Below, piece after piece: positions 1 to 6,913 of a stretch of DNA of 10,832 bases; position 1 is the first letter of the stretch, and each line of letters begins with the position of its first letter. A program made the translations under genes and the position numbers. The notes beneath the pieces were generated by a model, which was not told the DNA's origin, ran no database searches, and saw nothing but the letters and a program-made list of their open reading frames with translations. Source of the stretch: Bacillota bacterium (GTDB lineage Bacteria > Bacillota_A > Clostridia > Clostridiales > Clostridiaceae); NCBI GenBank assembly GCA_021837545.1, contig JAKBFR010000082.1:1-10832 (forward strand), given 5' to 3'.

Positions 1-711
1 AAAACTCTTTTTAGCTTCGCCTTGTTGTTTCATTATAAAATATAAAGCTCCAACAATGTCTAAGCCTTCAAAACCTGCTACTACTGCTGGAATATTATAT
101 TTATCTACAATAAATTTAAAATAGTCTGCACCCTTTACTGCTGCTACATGTCCTGGACAAATTAATCCCTGTATATTGTGATTAGGATCTTTAAGTATAT
201 GATGCAAGATTGGCTCCATTCTCTTCATTCCTATTAAAAAGGAAATATTTTTTATACCTTTTTCCTGTGCCATCTTTATGGCTAGAGCAATTAGAGGAGT
301 TGTTGTTTCAAATCCTACTCCAAGAAAAATTATCTCTTTATCTTTATTTTGCTTAGCCAGTGTTATTGAATCTAAAGGAGAATATAACACTCGAATGTCT
401 TTTCCCTTTTCTCTTTGCTCAATTAAATTTTCTTTACTTCCTTTTACTTTCATCATGTCTCCAAAGGTACTTAAAATCACATTTTGATGATTAGAAAGCT
501 CTATAGTTGCATCTATATAACTTTCTGAAGTAACACAAACTGGACATCCAGGACCAGATAATAAGTGTATGTTTGGTTCAACTAATTGTCTAATTCCCAA
601 TTTTGAGAGAGCTTGTGTATGAGTTCCGCAAACCTCCATAACATTAAAACCACTAATTGGAGACTTTTGAATTTTTTTTATCATACCTTTAATCAAGGTT
701 TGTTTATTCAT
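1..711 (-). CDS. hypD: Hydrogenase maturation factor HypD (partial, C-terminus beyond window)
   Basis: HypD is a cytoplasmic [4Fe-4S] scaffold that works with HypC to assemble the Fe(CN)2CO group of [NiFe] hydrogenases. I translated the reverse strand from the ATG at 711. The first 237 codons are open to the window edge, out of about 350-370 usual for the family. Visible signatures are MEVCGTHT (Cys28), GPGCPVC (Cys56 and Cys59), GFETTTP and the CPGHVAAV stretch. The three early cysteines have the same spacing as the conserved Cys41/69/72 of E. coli HypD. The start overlaps the end of hypC by 8 bp, so the two are translationally coupled. It is the last gene of the operon visible here; hypE would be expected just beyond. 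Identification is firm; only the missing end is unknown. Confidence 0.96.
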   Translation of the reverse strand, partial: MNKQTLIKGMIKKIQKSPISGFNVMEVCGTHTQALSKLGIRQLVEPNIHLLSGPGCPVCVTSESYIDATIELSNHQNVILSTFGDMMKVKGSKENLIEQREKGKDIRVLYSPLDSITLAKQNKDKEIIFLGVGFETTTPLIALAIKMAQEKGIKNISFLIGMKRMEPILHHILKDPNHNIQGLICPGHVAAVKGADYFKFIVDKYNIPAVVAGFEGLDIVGALYFIMKQQGEAKKSF

Positions 712-934
712 CTTTTTCCTCACCATCTAGTATTGATTGAAATATTTTCTGTAATTCTTCAAAATAATCCTTATCAATCTTTTGAATAGCACATCCTGCA
801 TGAACTAAAACATAATCTCCTACTTTTAAGTCTTCAATAAGTTGAACATTAACTTTACTCTCTAATCCCATAATATCTATTATTGCACTATAATTATCTA
901 CATCTATAATCTGAGCTGGCACTGCAAGGCACAT
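704..934 (-). CDS. hypC: Hydrogenase assembly chaperone HypC
   Basis: HypC is a small cytoplasmic chaperone that carries the Fe(CN)2CO intermediate with HypD and delivers it to the large-subunit precursor. The protein is 76 residues, a normal length. It begins MCLAVPAQ, with the essential Cys2, and has the conserved VHAG segment (His45) in the OB-fold core. An in-frame ATG lies 11 codons upstream (967), but it has no Shine-Dalgarno and would bury the Cys2 that must follow the initiator Met. The ATG at 934 is preceded by AAGGAAGGGAG (939-949) and is the correct start. It follows hypF by 81 bases and overlaps hypD by 8. The 8-mer around its start codon recurs upstream (see findings). Confidence 0.96.
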   Translation of the reverse strand: MCLAVPAQIIDVDNYSAIIDIMGLESKVNVQLIEDLKVGDYVLVHAGCAIQKIDKDYFEELQKIFQSILDGEEKDE

Positions 935-938
935 ATAT

Positions 939-949
939 CTCCCTTCCTT
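939..949 (-). promoter_or_regulatory. Ribosome binding site of hypC
   Basis: On the minus strand this reads AAGGAAGGGAG, and the GGGAG core lies five bases before the ATG at 934. It decides the hypC start in favour of 934 over the in-frame ATG at 967, which has only T-rich sequence in front of it. Confidence 0.75.
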
Positions 950-1015
950 CTCTATAATTAGGCACATTCAAAAAAATAACAAGTCCCTCTGCCAGCCTAT
1001 TTTCTTTCATGTGCC

Positions 1016-3301
1016 TTACACTGTAAATTGTTCATTGTTTTTCATAATTGCATTTGCAACATGAAGTTGTCCAAAAGAAATTCCTCCATCATTAGTAGGA
1101 ATTTGTTCATTATAAAAGACTTTAAATTCTTGCTTAATTAGATTTTTATATATCCTTTTTAAAAGATATTCATTTTCAAAAACACCACCACTAAGAACAA
1201 CCTTATTTATATATTCTTTTTCTCTTAACTTACATACTAAAGCACATGAAGATTCAATAAGTGAGTTATGAAATCTCGAAGATATTTTAGAAATCAGCTC
1301 TTTTTTTTCAACATCTTTCAATATTCCTTCTATAATACCTTTATATTGAATCTTAAAAATACCATCATCCTCTTTGATATTCCATAAATAACTTTCATAA
1401 GCTTCATCTTCAATAACATTCTCTAATTCTATTGCAGCTTGCCCATCATAAGATATATTATTTCTAATTCCGCATAGTGCTGCTACTGCATCAAACAATC
1501 TTCCGACACTAGAAGATAAAAAGCAATTTACATTGGAATTTAAGGCTTGTTTAACTACTTCGATTTTTTCATTTTCTACATCTCGAATTATTTCTAATGG
1601 ATCATAACCCAAAGCATATAAATAACTTGCAGCACATCTCCAAGGCTCTTTTATAGCTTGTTCTCCTCCTTGAATATTTACATATTCCAATTGTCCTACT
1701 CTTTTAAAAAATCTTCTATTTCCAATAAGAAATTCTCCACCCCATACTGCTCCATCAAGTCCAAATCCAGTGCCATCAAATATAATTCCAATTACATTAT
1801 CATAAATAGAATGCTCAGCCATGCAACTAACCATATGAGCATGATGATGCTGAACTTCTACTTTTCTTATTTTCTGTTCCTTTGCATATTTAGTATTTAA
1901 ATATGATGGATGCATATCATGTACAATTAATTCTGCATTAATATCAAATAAATTATTAAAATGTCTCAGCATATATTTAAAATTCTCATAACAATCAAGT
2001 TCTCCTAAATCACCTAAATACTGACTTAAATATGCATATCCATTTTTAGAAACACAAATTGTATTTTTCTGTTGACATCCAACTGCTATAATTTGTCTAT
2101 TTGTATTAATTTTCATTGTATATGGAGTATACCCTCTACCTCTTCTAATCACCCTTTCTCCTTCATTTATAACCTTTACAACAGAGTCATCTTCTGGAAC
2201 ATAAATTTCTCTATCATGAATTAAAAAATAATCTGCAACTTTATTTAAATGTTTTACTACTTCTTCATTTTTATATTCCATTATCATCCCACTTATATTT
2301 CCACTAGTCATAATTAAAAGATTTAGTTTTTCATTAAACAACAAATGATGAAGAGGTGTATAAGGCAACATCACGCCTAAATTCTTTTGCCTTGGTGCTA
2401 TAATCTCTGGCACTGAATAAGGATATTTCTTTTTTAATATTAAAATAGGTCTCTTATTACTACTTAATACTTCCTCTTCCCTATCAGATATATAGCAAAT
2501 TTCTTTAATAATTCCAATATCTTTTGCCATCAAAGCTAATGGTTTATCTTTTCTATATTTTCTATTTCTAAGGATATTAATAGCTTGTTCATTTCTTCCA
2601 TCACAAACTAGATGAAATCCCCCAATTCCCTTAATTGCTAATATTTTTCCTTCTTCAATAAGTTTAATAGTTTCTTTAATAGGATCTTCACACTGAATTT
2701 GCTGCCCTTTGTTATTTGTCAGAAAAAGTTTAGGACCACATTTTTCACAGCAGTTTGGCTGAGCATGGAATCTCCTGCTGATGGGATTATCATATTCTTT
2801 TTTACAATCTTCACACATAGAGAAGTCTTCCATGGTGGTATTTTGTCTATCATATGGCAAAGCTTTAATAATTGAATACCTAGGACCACACTGAGTACAA
2901 TTTGTAAAAGCATATCGAAAACGAGAAGTTCCTTTCTTTTTAATATCCTCTAAACACTTAGAACAAGTCGCTATATCAGGTGAAATAAACTTTACTGCAT
3001 TTTTCTGATTAACACTTTCCTTAATCACAAACTTGCCTTTATTAATATATTTAGAAATGAGCAAATCATCTTTAATATGGATACACTGAACCTTTTCTAT
3101 CTTAGCAAGATTAGGTGGTCTTTTTATGACATCCAATATAAAATATTTGATATTCTCTCTTTTACCTGAACAATCAATTACTACAGCACCACCTATATTT
3201 TTAACATATCCATAGATTTTGAAATCATTTGCTTTTTTATATACAAAGGGGCGAAATCCAACCCCTTGTACAATCCCATAGATTTTTACTATATATCTCA
3301 T
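1016..3301 (-). CDS. hypF: Carbamoyltransferase HypF
   Basis: HypF uses carbamoyl phosphate and ATP to carbamoylate the C-terminal cysteine of HypE, the first step of cyanide-ligand synthesis for [NiFe] hydrogenases. At 761 residues it is full length. Domains in order: an acylphosphatase-like domain with GIVQGVGFRPFVY (residues 9-21); two C4 zinc fingers (Cys113/116 with 135/138, and Cys163/166 with 185/188); a YrdC-like nucleotide-binding domain with KGIGGFHLVCD, KDKPLALM and MTSGNISG (about 220-340); and a Kae1-like carbamoyltransferase domain with HDMHP (461-465), HHHAH (485-489), FDGTGFG (508-514) and SGGVFEN near the end. The ATG at 3301 leads straight into the acylphosphatase strand. 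A modest AGAAGG lies about 10 bases upstream. It follows the HypA-like gene by 27 bases. No truncation or missing key residue is seen. Confidence 0.97.
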   Translation of the reverse strand: MRYIVKIYGIVQGVGFRPFVYKKANDFKIYGYVKNIGGAVVIDCSGKRENIKYFILDVIKRPPNLAKIEKVQCIHIKDDLLISKYINKGKFVIKESVNQKNAVKFISPDIATCSKCLEDIKKKGTSRFRYAFTNCTQCGPRYSIIKALPYDRQNTTMEDFSMCEDCKKEYDNPISRRFHAQPNCCEKCGPKLFLTNNKGQQIQCEDPIKETIKLIEEGKILAIKGIGGFHLVCDGRNEQAINILRNRKYRKDKPLALMAKDIGIIKEICYISDREEEVLSSNKRPILILKKKYPYSVPEIIAPRQKNLGVMLPYTPLHHLLFNEKLNLLIMTSGNISGMIMEYKNEEVVKHLNKVADYFLIHDREIYVPEDDSVVKVINEGERVIRRGRGYTPYTMKINTNRQIIAVGCQQKNTICVSKNGYAYLSQYLGDLGELDCYENFKYMLRHFNNLFDINAELIVHDMHPSYLNTKYAKEQKIRKVEVQHHHAHMVSCMAEHSIYDNVIGIIFDGTGFGLDGAVWGGEFLIGNRRFFKRVGQLEYVNIQGGEQAIKEPWRCAASYLYALGYDPLEIIRDVENEKIEVVKQALNSNVNCFLSSSVGRLFDAVAALCGIRNNISYDGQAAIELENVIEDEAYESYLWNIKEDDGIFKIQYKGIIEGILKDVEKKELISKISSRFHNSLIESSCALVCKLREKEYINKVVLSGGVFENEYLLKRIYKNLIKQEFKVFYNEQIPTNDGGISFGQLHVANAIMKNNEQFTV

Positions 3302-3328
3302 ATCTTTAAGACCTTCTTCTATGTTGTT

Positions 3329-3589
3329 CTAATTTTCACTTTGTTCTCCTTGAATACTTTTAAGAAGAGCAATTTGATCTTGTATATCCTCCCTTTGTAC
3401 ATTAATTTTTGTCCATTCTCCAACTAAATCCCCACAAGTATGCTGAAGATGATCATAAAGATTGTCCGAATGTATATGACTTCTGTGATTTACTATAACA
3501 GTGAATGTTTTAACTTTATTAATATTATTGGCTGAACATATGTTTTTTAATTCCTCTGAAATCTTACTTAATAAAATAGTATCATGCAT
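3329..3589 (-). CDS. HypA-like nickel metallochaperone, N-terminal domain only
   Basis: This 86-residue protein sits between the maturation protease and hypF. It begins MHD, which matches the MHE start of HypA, where His2 and the amino terminus bind nickel. It aligns over the whole HypA nickel domain: an N-terminal helix, the NKVKTFTVIV strand, then a helix and strand resembling the EALxFAF...EGAxLxIE part of HypA. The usual zinc domain with two CxxC pairs is absent. Only Cys18 and Cys52 occur, and the protein ends with a short acidic tail about 20 residues after the nickel domain (HypA is usually 110-120). Histidines at 35, 38, 40, 47 and 50 form a possible metal-binding cluster. The stop is clean and the neighbours are intact, so this looks like a designed short form and not decay. 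It starts 17 bases after the protease gene. HypA assignment is inferred from the start motif, alignment by eye and operon position. Confidence 0.7.
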   Translation of the reverse strand: MHDTILLSKISEELKNICSANNINKVKTFTVIVNHRSHIHSDNLYDHLQHTCGDLVGEWTKINVQREDIQDQIALLKSIQGEQSEN

Positions 3590-3606
3590 ATCTTTTCACT
3601 ATCCCT

Positions 3607-4074
3607 TCATTTAATTTTTATAATATATTTTTCTATTTTATCTAAAATCTCTTTAGAGATGACTTCTAATTTTTCTTTTAATACAGAACTTAAACCAAAA
3701 CCAAATTCAACTTCTTTAATCTCAATTGCATAAATTTCTCCTTTAACACTTGGATAATAAAGTTTTAATAAATCTAAAAAACTATAATTATGTTGCGAAT
3801 ATCCTTTTTTCTTAGAAATAAAAGTATTTAGTGGCAAACAAGTAATTTCACCAGGTTTCTTTCCATAATATGCTGCATCTAAAATAAAAATATAATCATC
3901 TCTTTGTACATTAGAAATGCTATATTGAACATCAGTTTCTCCATAAATAACTTTGATGCCTTTTTCTAATAGTTTTTCTTCTATTTCTTTTCCTACTTCA
4001 ATGCCAATAGCATCATCTTTCATTAAAACATTTCCAATAGCTATAACCTTAATATTAGAGTTTCTATTTACCAT
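3607..4074 (-). CDS. Hydrogenase maturation protease (HyaD/HybD/HycI family)
   Basis: This is the nickel-dependent endopeptidase that cuts the C-terminal tail off the large subunit after nickel insertion. At 155 residues it has normal length. The N-terminal signature GNVLMKDDAIGIEV starts at residue 14. Asp21 lies where Glu16 of E. coli HybD binds nickel, Asp66 (in ILDAAYYG) matches HybD Asp62, and His95 (in SQHNYSF) matches HybD His93, so all three metal-binding positions are filled. The ATG at 4074 has GGAG about 11 bases upstream. It lies downstream of the large subunit, its expected substrate, after a 144-base spacer, which is long for this tight operon. Specificity for the large subunit encoded here is inferred from adjacency. 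Confidence 0.92.
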   Translation of the reverse strand: MVNRNSNIKVIAIGNVLMKDDAIGIEVGKEIEEKLLEKGIKVIYGETDVQYSISNVQRDDYIFILDAAYYGKKPGEITCLPLNTFISKKKGYSQHNYSFLDLLKLYYPSVKGEIYAIEIKEVEFGFGLSSVLKEKLEVISKEILDKIEKYIIKIK

Positions 4075-4218
4075 AATATCTATTTCTCCACTTTCTATAG
4101 ATATACCAATTATAAGTTTAATTTGTATTCTCCAGCAACCGAAACAACAGAGTATTCCTTCTTTCGGCGAGTTATCACATAGGTATGATTTTTAACTTGT
4201 TTATCTATACATATGTCT
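4075..4218 (-). other. Spacer between large subunit and protease, with small inverted repeat
   Basis: This is the only long gap inside the structural part of the operon. It holds a 6-bp inverted repeat, CCGAAA (4139-4144) and TTTCGG (4162-4167), with a 17-base loop. There is no T-run after it, so it is not a convincing terminator. It could be an RNA-processing or stability hairpin that sets different levels of enzyme and maturation proteins. One minus-strand frame is free of stops for 37 codons (4110-4223) but has no ATG; a GTG in the middle has no ribosome binding site, and it uses CGC and CGA codons that are rare in such genomes. I do not call it a gene. Confidence 0.35.
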
Positions 4219-5610
4219 TCAAACTAAAACCTCTATTATTTCTGTATCTCCTGTATCTCCAATTAAATGAGTTGCACAAGATACACAAGGATCAAATGAT
4301 CTTACAATTCGTCCAATTTCTATAGGTTCTTTAATATTATTTAATTTAGTTCTAATCAAAGCTCTTTCTATGGTTCCAGGGCGATTTGATAGATCTTTAG
4401 GAGATAAATTCCATACAGTAGGTGTTATTATATTGTAATGATTAATAACCTTATTTTCTATTGCAATCCAATGCCCAAGAGCACCTCTAGTTGTATCTGT
4501 GAGACCTATCCCATAAGCTTTTTCTGGAATATCATAAACCTTTTGATTATTTGGTTTTAACTCTACCCTTTCAGCAAGCTTTTTCATTATTCCTAGTATC
4601 TTTCCTGTTTCTAACACCCTTGCAATATTTCTATCCATACAGGAATGTCCATTTGTGTATTCTCCACTGATGATTAACCGTGCTAAAGGACCAACCTCCA
4701 TAGGCAGACCTAAATAACGAGGAGCTTTTATAAAAGTGTATGCATCTAATTTAGATAAATCCACTTCCTCTAAATTTTCATCTTTCTTATACCATGAATA
4801 ATGAATTTGTTCTGTGATTTTATCTGGTTCTAAGGGATATTTAACATTATCTTTAATTACCCCTGGTTTAACATAAGTAATCTCTGGATCTTCATATTTA
4901 TCAAAAACACCATAGCTCATGAAATATGGATAAGATATTCCCTTTTTAAAATAATCAGGATAATATTTAGAAATGATTTCTACATCTTCTTTCATTGTAG
5001 TTGTTACAAATGATTGTATATTTTTAATGATGCTTTTTACCTTTTCTAATTTATATGCATCTATATTTACCGTAACTCCACCTACAAAAATCCCATGACT
5101 ATGAGGAGCTTTCCCGCCAAGAATTGCAAGCCCTTCATGAGCTAATCTACTAAGCTCAATACTTTTAACATAATGTTCTTCTATTTTTTTATTTATTTTT
5201 TCTGGAAGTCTGTAATCACTATACTGCTCTGATTCTAGCAAGTTCACACTAGAAATTTTTACATAGCTAGGAATGGATAGTAGATAAAAATGTCTTAAAT
5301 GATTTTGTACGAATTCAAAACCGTGCATAATATCTCGAATGTAATTATCATTTAAACTAACGGTTATTTTTAATGCATCTTCTAATGCTAAGGTTGAAGC
5401 CATAGCATGAGCTGTAGAGCATATGCCACAAATTCTCTCTGTAAAATATACAGCATCTAAAGGTGATCTTCCTTTTAACATTTTTTCAAATCCTCTAAAA
5501 AGCAATCCGCTTGCATTTGCTTCTACAATTGTATTTTTCTTCACTTTTGCTTTTATTTCTAAAAACCCACTGATTCTTGTAACTGGATCAATAGTAATTA
5601 TTTTACTCAT
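4219..5610 (-). CDS. [NiFe] hydrogenase large subunit (catalytic)
   Basis: This subunit holds the Ni-Fe active site that oxidises or forms H2. Both active-site motifs are present: RICGIC (Cys61, Cys64) with His68, and DPCVSCATH near the end (Cys442, Cys445, His448). The last position is cysteine, so this is not a selenium enzyme. After His448 comes a 15-residue tail (LIGDTGDTEIIEVLV), the peptide removed by the maturation protease. At 463 residues the protein is shorter than the 530-600 of many group 1 large subunits. The start at 5610 gives MSKIITIDPVTRISG, the family N-terminus, with a perfect AAGGAGG four bases upstream. An upstream in-frame ATG (5670) would add 20 unrelated residues that overlap the small subunit. 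The start overlaps the small subunit stop by 4 bp (ATGA), so translation is coupled. It resembles MbhL/HyaB types; the exact hydrogenase group needs a phylogeny. Confidence 0.95.
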   Translation of the reverse strand: MSKIITIDPVTRISGFLEIKAKVKKNTIVEANASGLLFRGFEKMLKGRSPLDAVYFTERICGICSTAHAMASTLALEDALKITVSLNDNYIRDIMHGFEFVQNHLRHFYLLSIPSYVKISSVNLLESEQYSDYRLPEKINKKIEEHYVKSIELSRLAHEGLAILGGKAPHSHGIFVGGVTVNIDAYKLEKVKSIIKNIQSFVTTTMKEDVEIISKYYPDYFKKGISYPYFMSYGVFDKYEDPEITYVKPGVIKDNVKYPLEPDKITEQIHYSWYKKDENLEEVDLSKLDAYTFIKAPRYLGLPMEVGPLARLIISGEYTNGHSCMDRNIARVLETGKILGIMKKLAERVELKPNNQKVYDIPEKAYGIGLTDTTRGALGHWIAIENKVINHYNIITPTVWNLSPKDLSNRPGTIERALIRTKLNNIKEPIEIGRIVRSFDPCVSCATHLIGDTGDTEIIEVLV

Positions 5611-6494
5611 GAATCCTCCTTGTACCTTACAAAAGGTTCCATTCCATCTGGAAAATGTTGTGTAGCACAACCAATACAGTTAGTATTATCTCCAATAGGC
5701 CAATTCACATAGCCATTCCACTTTCGTCTAGGGCAATCAGTTTTTGTAACTGGCCCTCTACAACCCAATTTAAACATACATCCTTCTTCACCAAACTTTT
5801 GTGCAAAAATACCTTTATCAAAAAATCCTCTTCTTGTACAATTATCATGAATTGTAACTCCATAAAATAGGAGAGGTCTTCCTTCCTCATCTAATTCAGG
5901 GATACCATAACCAATCAAATGCGCTAAAGTACCAACTACCCAATCTGGATGACAAGGACATCCAGGCAATTTAATTACTTGCCTATTTAAGACTTCTTGC
6001 ACACTCTTACATTCTGATGGGTTTGGCTTTGCTGCTGAAATCCCACCATAAGAAGCACAAGTTCCTACTGCAACTACATATTTTGCTTTTCCTCCAGCCA
6101 ATAGTACTGCTTCTAAAGCCGTAATCACTTTCCCTTTATAATTAGCTACAATGTTACAACGTCCATTTTCCTTTGTTGAAACTGCACCATCAATAAGTAA
6201 TATAAATTCTGTATCTAATGTATCTAGAAACTTTTCAAAAGCAAAATTTCCTTCTGCAGCCATAAGTGTATTATTAAAAGTAAAATTCACAATATCAGTT
6301 AAGATATTATAAAGCCCTGGATTTTCACTATTAAGCAAAGAAATTATATTTCCTGAGCAGCCTGTTACTTCTAACCAAATAGCATTCATCTTTTTAGTGT
6401 TTTTATTTTTAACCATTCCCACAACATCATCTGCAAGTCTCTTTGAGGTTTGAATTTTAACTTCAGTAAGTGGACATCCATACTCACCAGTCAA
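5607..6494 (-). CDS. [NiFe] hydrogenase small subunit (iron-sulfur electron relay), cytoplasmic type
   Basis: The small subunit passes electrons between the Ni-Fe site and a partner through three Fe-S clusters. The protein is 295 residues. Proximal cluster: Cys46, Cys146 (GTCASYGG) and Cys179 (PGCPCHP). Distal: His216, Cys219, Cys239 and Cys245. Medial: Cys254, Pro266, Cys273 and Cys276, the arrangement of a [3Fe-4S] cluster. The usual CxxC of the proximal site reads GCSGN, so the second Cys is Asn49; Cys181 is an extra cysteine nearby. The start is TTG at 6494, chosen because GGAGG sits seven bases upstream. An in-frame stop lies 12 codons further up, so no Tat signal (RRxFxK) can be hidden there. 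The first 35 residues, before MNAIWLEVTG, are an extension whose role I do not recognise. No C-terminal membrane helix is present. It is the first gene of the operon. Confidence 0.95.
   Translation of the reverse strand: MTGEYGCPLTEVKIQTSKRLADDVVGMVKNKNTKKMNAIWLEVTGCSGNIISLLNSENPGLYNILTDIVNFTFNNTLMAAEGNFAFEKFLDTLDTEFILLIDGAVSTKENGRCNIVANYKGKVITALEAVLLAGGKAKYVVAVGTCASYGGISAAKPNPSECKSVQEVLNRQVIKLPGCPCHPDWVVGTLAHLIGYGIPELDEEGRPLLFYGVTIHDNCTRRGFFDKGIFAQKFGEEGCMFKLGCRGPVTKTDCPRRKWNGYVNWPIGDNTNCIGCATQHFPDGMEPFVRYKEDS
5615..5621 (-). promoter_or_regulatory. Ribosome binding site of the large subunit
   Basis: On the minus strand this is AAGGAGG, four bases before the ATG at 5610 and inside the last codons of the small subunit. 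It fixes the large-subunit start and excludes the in-frame ATG 60 bases upstream. Confidence 0.8.
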
Positions 6495-6501
6495 CTTAAT
6501 T

Positions 6502-6506
6502 CCTCC
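6502..6506 (-). promoter_or_regulatory. Ribosome binding site that supports the TTG start of the small subunit
   Basis: On the minus strand GGAGG lies seven bases before the TTG at 6494. The next in-frame ATGs are codons 27 and 36, and neither has a Shine-Dalgarno. The site decides for TTG and for an N-terminal extension of 35 residues. Confidence 0.7.
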
Positions 6507-6510
6507 AATA

Positions 6511-6598
6511 GATATTACTTTACCAACTTATTAAGAATTAAACTCTTTTTGTTGCCTATAAGTTCTGTAATAGCTTTAAACTCAAAATAAATAGACAT
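6511..6598 (-). pseudogene. Truncated remnant of a cytochrome b5-like gene, now a 27-codon leader ORF
   Basis: Read from the ATG at 6598, the minus strand encodes 27 residues beginning MSIYFEFKAITELIGN and stops at 6515. This copies the N-terminus of the intact cytochrome b5-like protein at 8509-9084 (FEFKTIGELIGD). The DNA also matches: CTTATAG then GCAACAAAA occur in both, but the remnant lacks 16 bases between them, which shifts the frame. After the deletion, degraded matches to the FTLEELSLYDG region continue, ending at the small-subunit ribosome binding site. The ORF has its own GAGG seven bases before the ATG and ends 20 bases before the small-subunit TTG, so it may still be translated as a leader. 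It carries none of the heme-binding part. Homology is visible directly; any leader function is inference. Confidence 0.7.
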
Positions 6599-6913
6599 AA
6601 CCACCCCTCAAATGTTTCTATGTCTAAAGTGTATGATTATAATAGTGTAAAAATGCTTTAATATATAATCTAATAATATTAATTAACACCATACTATATC
6701 TATAGACTTAATCATTTCTACATATAAAATATATAAAATTGCTCTTCAAAAAAGTTCTTTAAAGTATATTTATGATTTACAAACTTAAATAAAATAAATT
6801 GTAGGACTATACATAATTATCCTTGTACTAACATTATCATTTTGGCTGCATATTTATATATATATATATATAATAAATATAATATTGTGTATTAAATTAT
6901 TTAGGAGATAAAT
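6599..6913. other. Divergent intergenic region between the hydrogenase operon and the ferritin-like gene
   Basis: This 315-base stretch has no gene. The left 50 bases match the upstream region of the cytochrome b5-like gene (36 of 50 identical without gaps, up to about 6650). A consensus -10, TATAAT, lies on minus at 6636-6641, with only a poor -35 (ATATTA) 17 bases further. It is the best candidate for the hydrogenase operon promoter. On plus, a (TA)9 run covers 6855-6872. TTGGCT (6842-6847), 17 bases, then TATATA is a possible promoter for the ferritin-like gene, but the repeat makes that call weak. I see no clear Fur, PerR or Rex site and no RNA gene. Confidence 0.5.
6636..6641 (-). promoter_or_regulatory. 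Candidate -10 element for the hydrogenase operon
   Basis: The minus strand reads TATAAT, a perfect consensus, about 38 bases upstream of the leader ATG at 6598. The -35 hexamer at 17-bp spacing, ATATTA, is poor, so an activator may be needed or the call may be wrong in this AT-rich DNA. Confidence 0.35.

Noticed and set aside
278..487. Plus-strand open frame of 69 codons
   Set aside because: It lies antisense inside hypD, which has clear family motifs, and has no ribosome binding site. The same applies to the open plus frames within hypF, the large subunit and the small subunit.
935..967. An upstream in-frame ATG at 967 that would give HypC 11 extra residues
   Set aside because: It has no ribosome binding site and would displace the essential Cys2; the ATG at 934 has a good site and the family start MCLAVPAQ.
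4110..4223. 37-codon frame as a real small gene
   Set aside because: No ATG, the only GTG lacks a ribosome binding site, and it uses CGC and CGA codons that are rare in such genomes.
5611..5670. An upstream in-frame ATG at 5670 for the large subunit
   Set aside because: The added residues overlap small-subunit coding sequence and match no large subunit; AAGGAGG sits right before the ATG at 5610.
5705..5890. Minus-strand open frame of 61 codons in another frame of the small subunit
   Set aside because: It is fully inside the coding sequence for the conserved cysteine-rich part of the small subunit and matches no family.
6820..6845. Possible Fur-like half site (ATTATCATT) before the ferritin-like gene
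   Set aside because: Only a partial match and no second half with the right spacing.
6855..6872. (TA)9 dinucleotide run
   Set aside because: It is expected occasionally in very AT-rich intergenic DNA; it may affect promoter shape or vary in length, but nothing supports a specific role.
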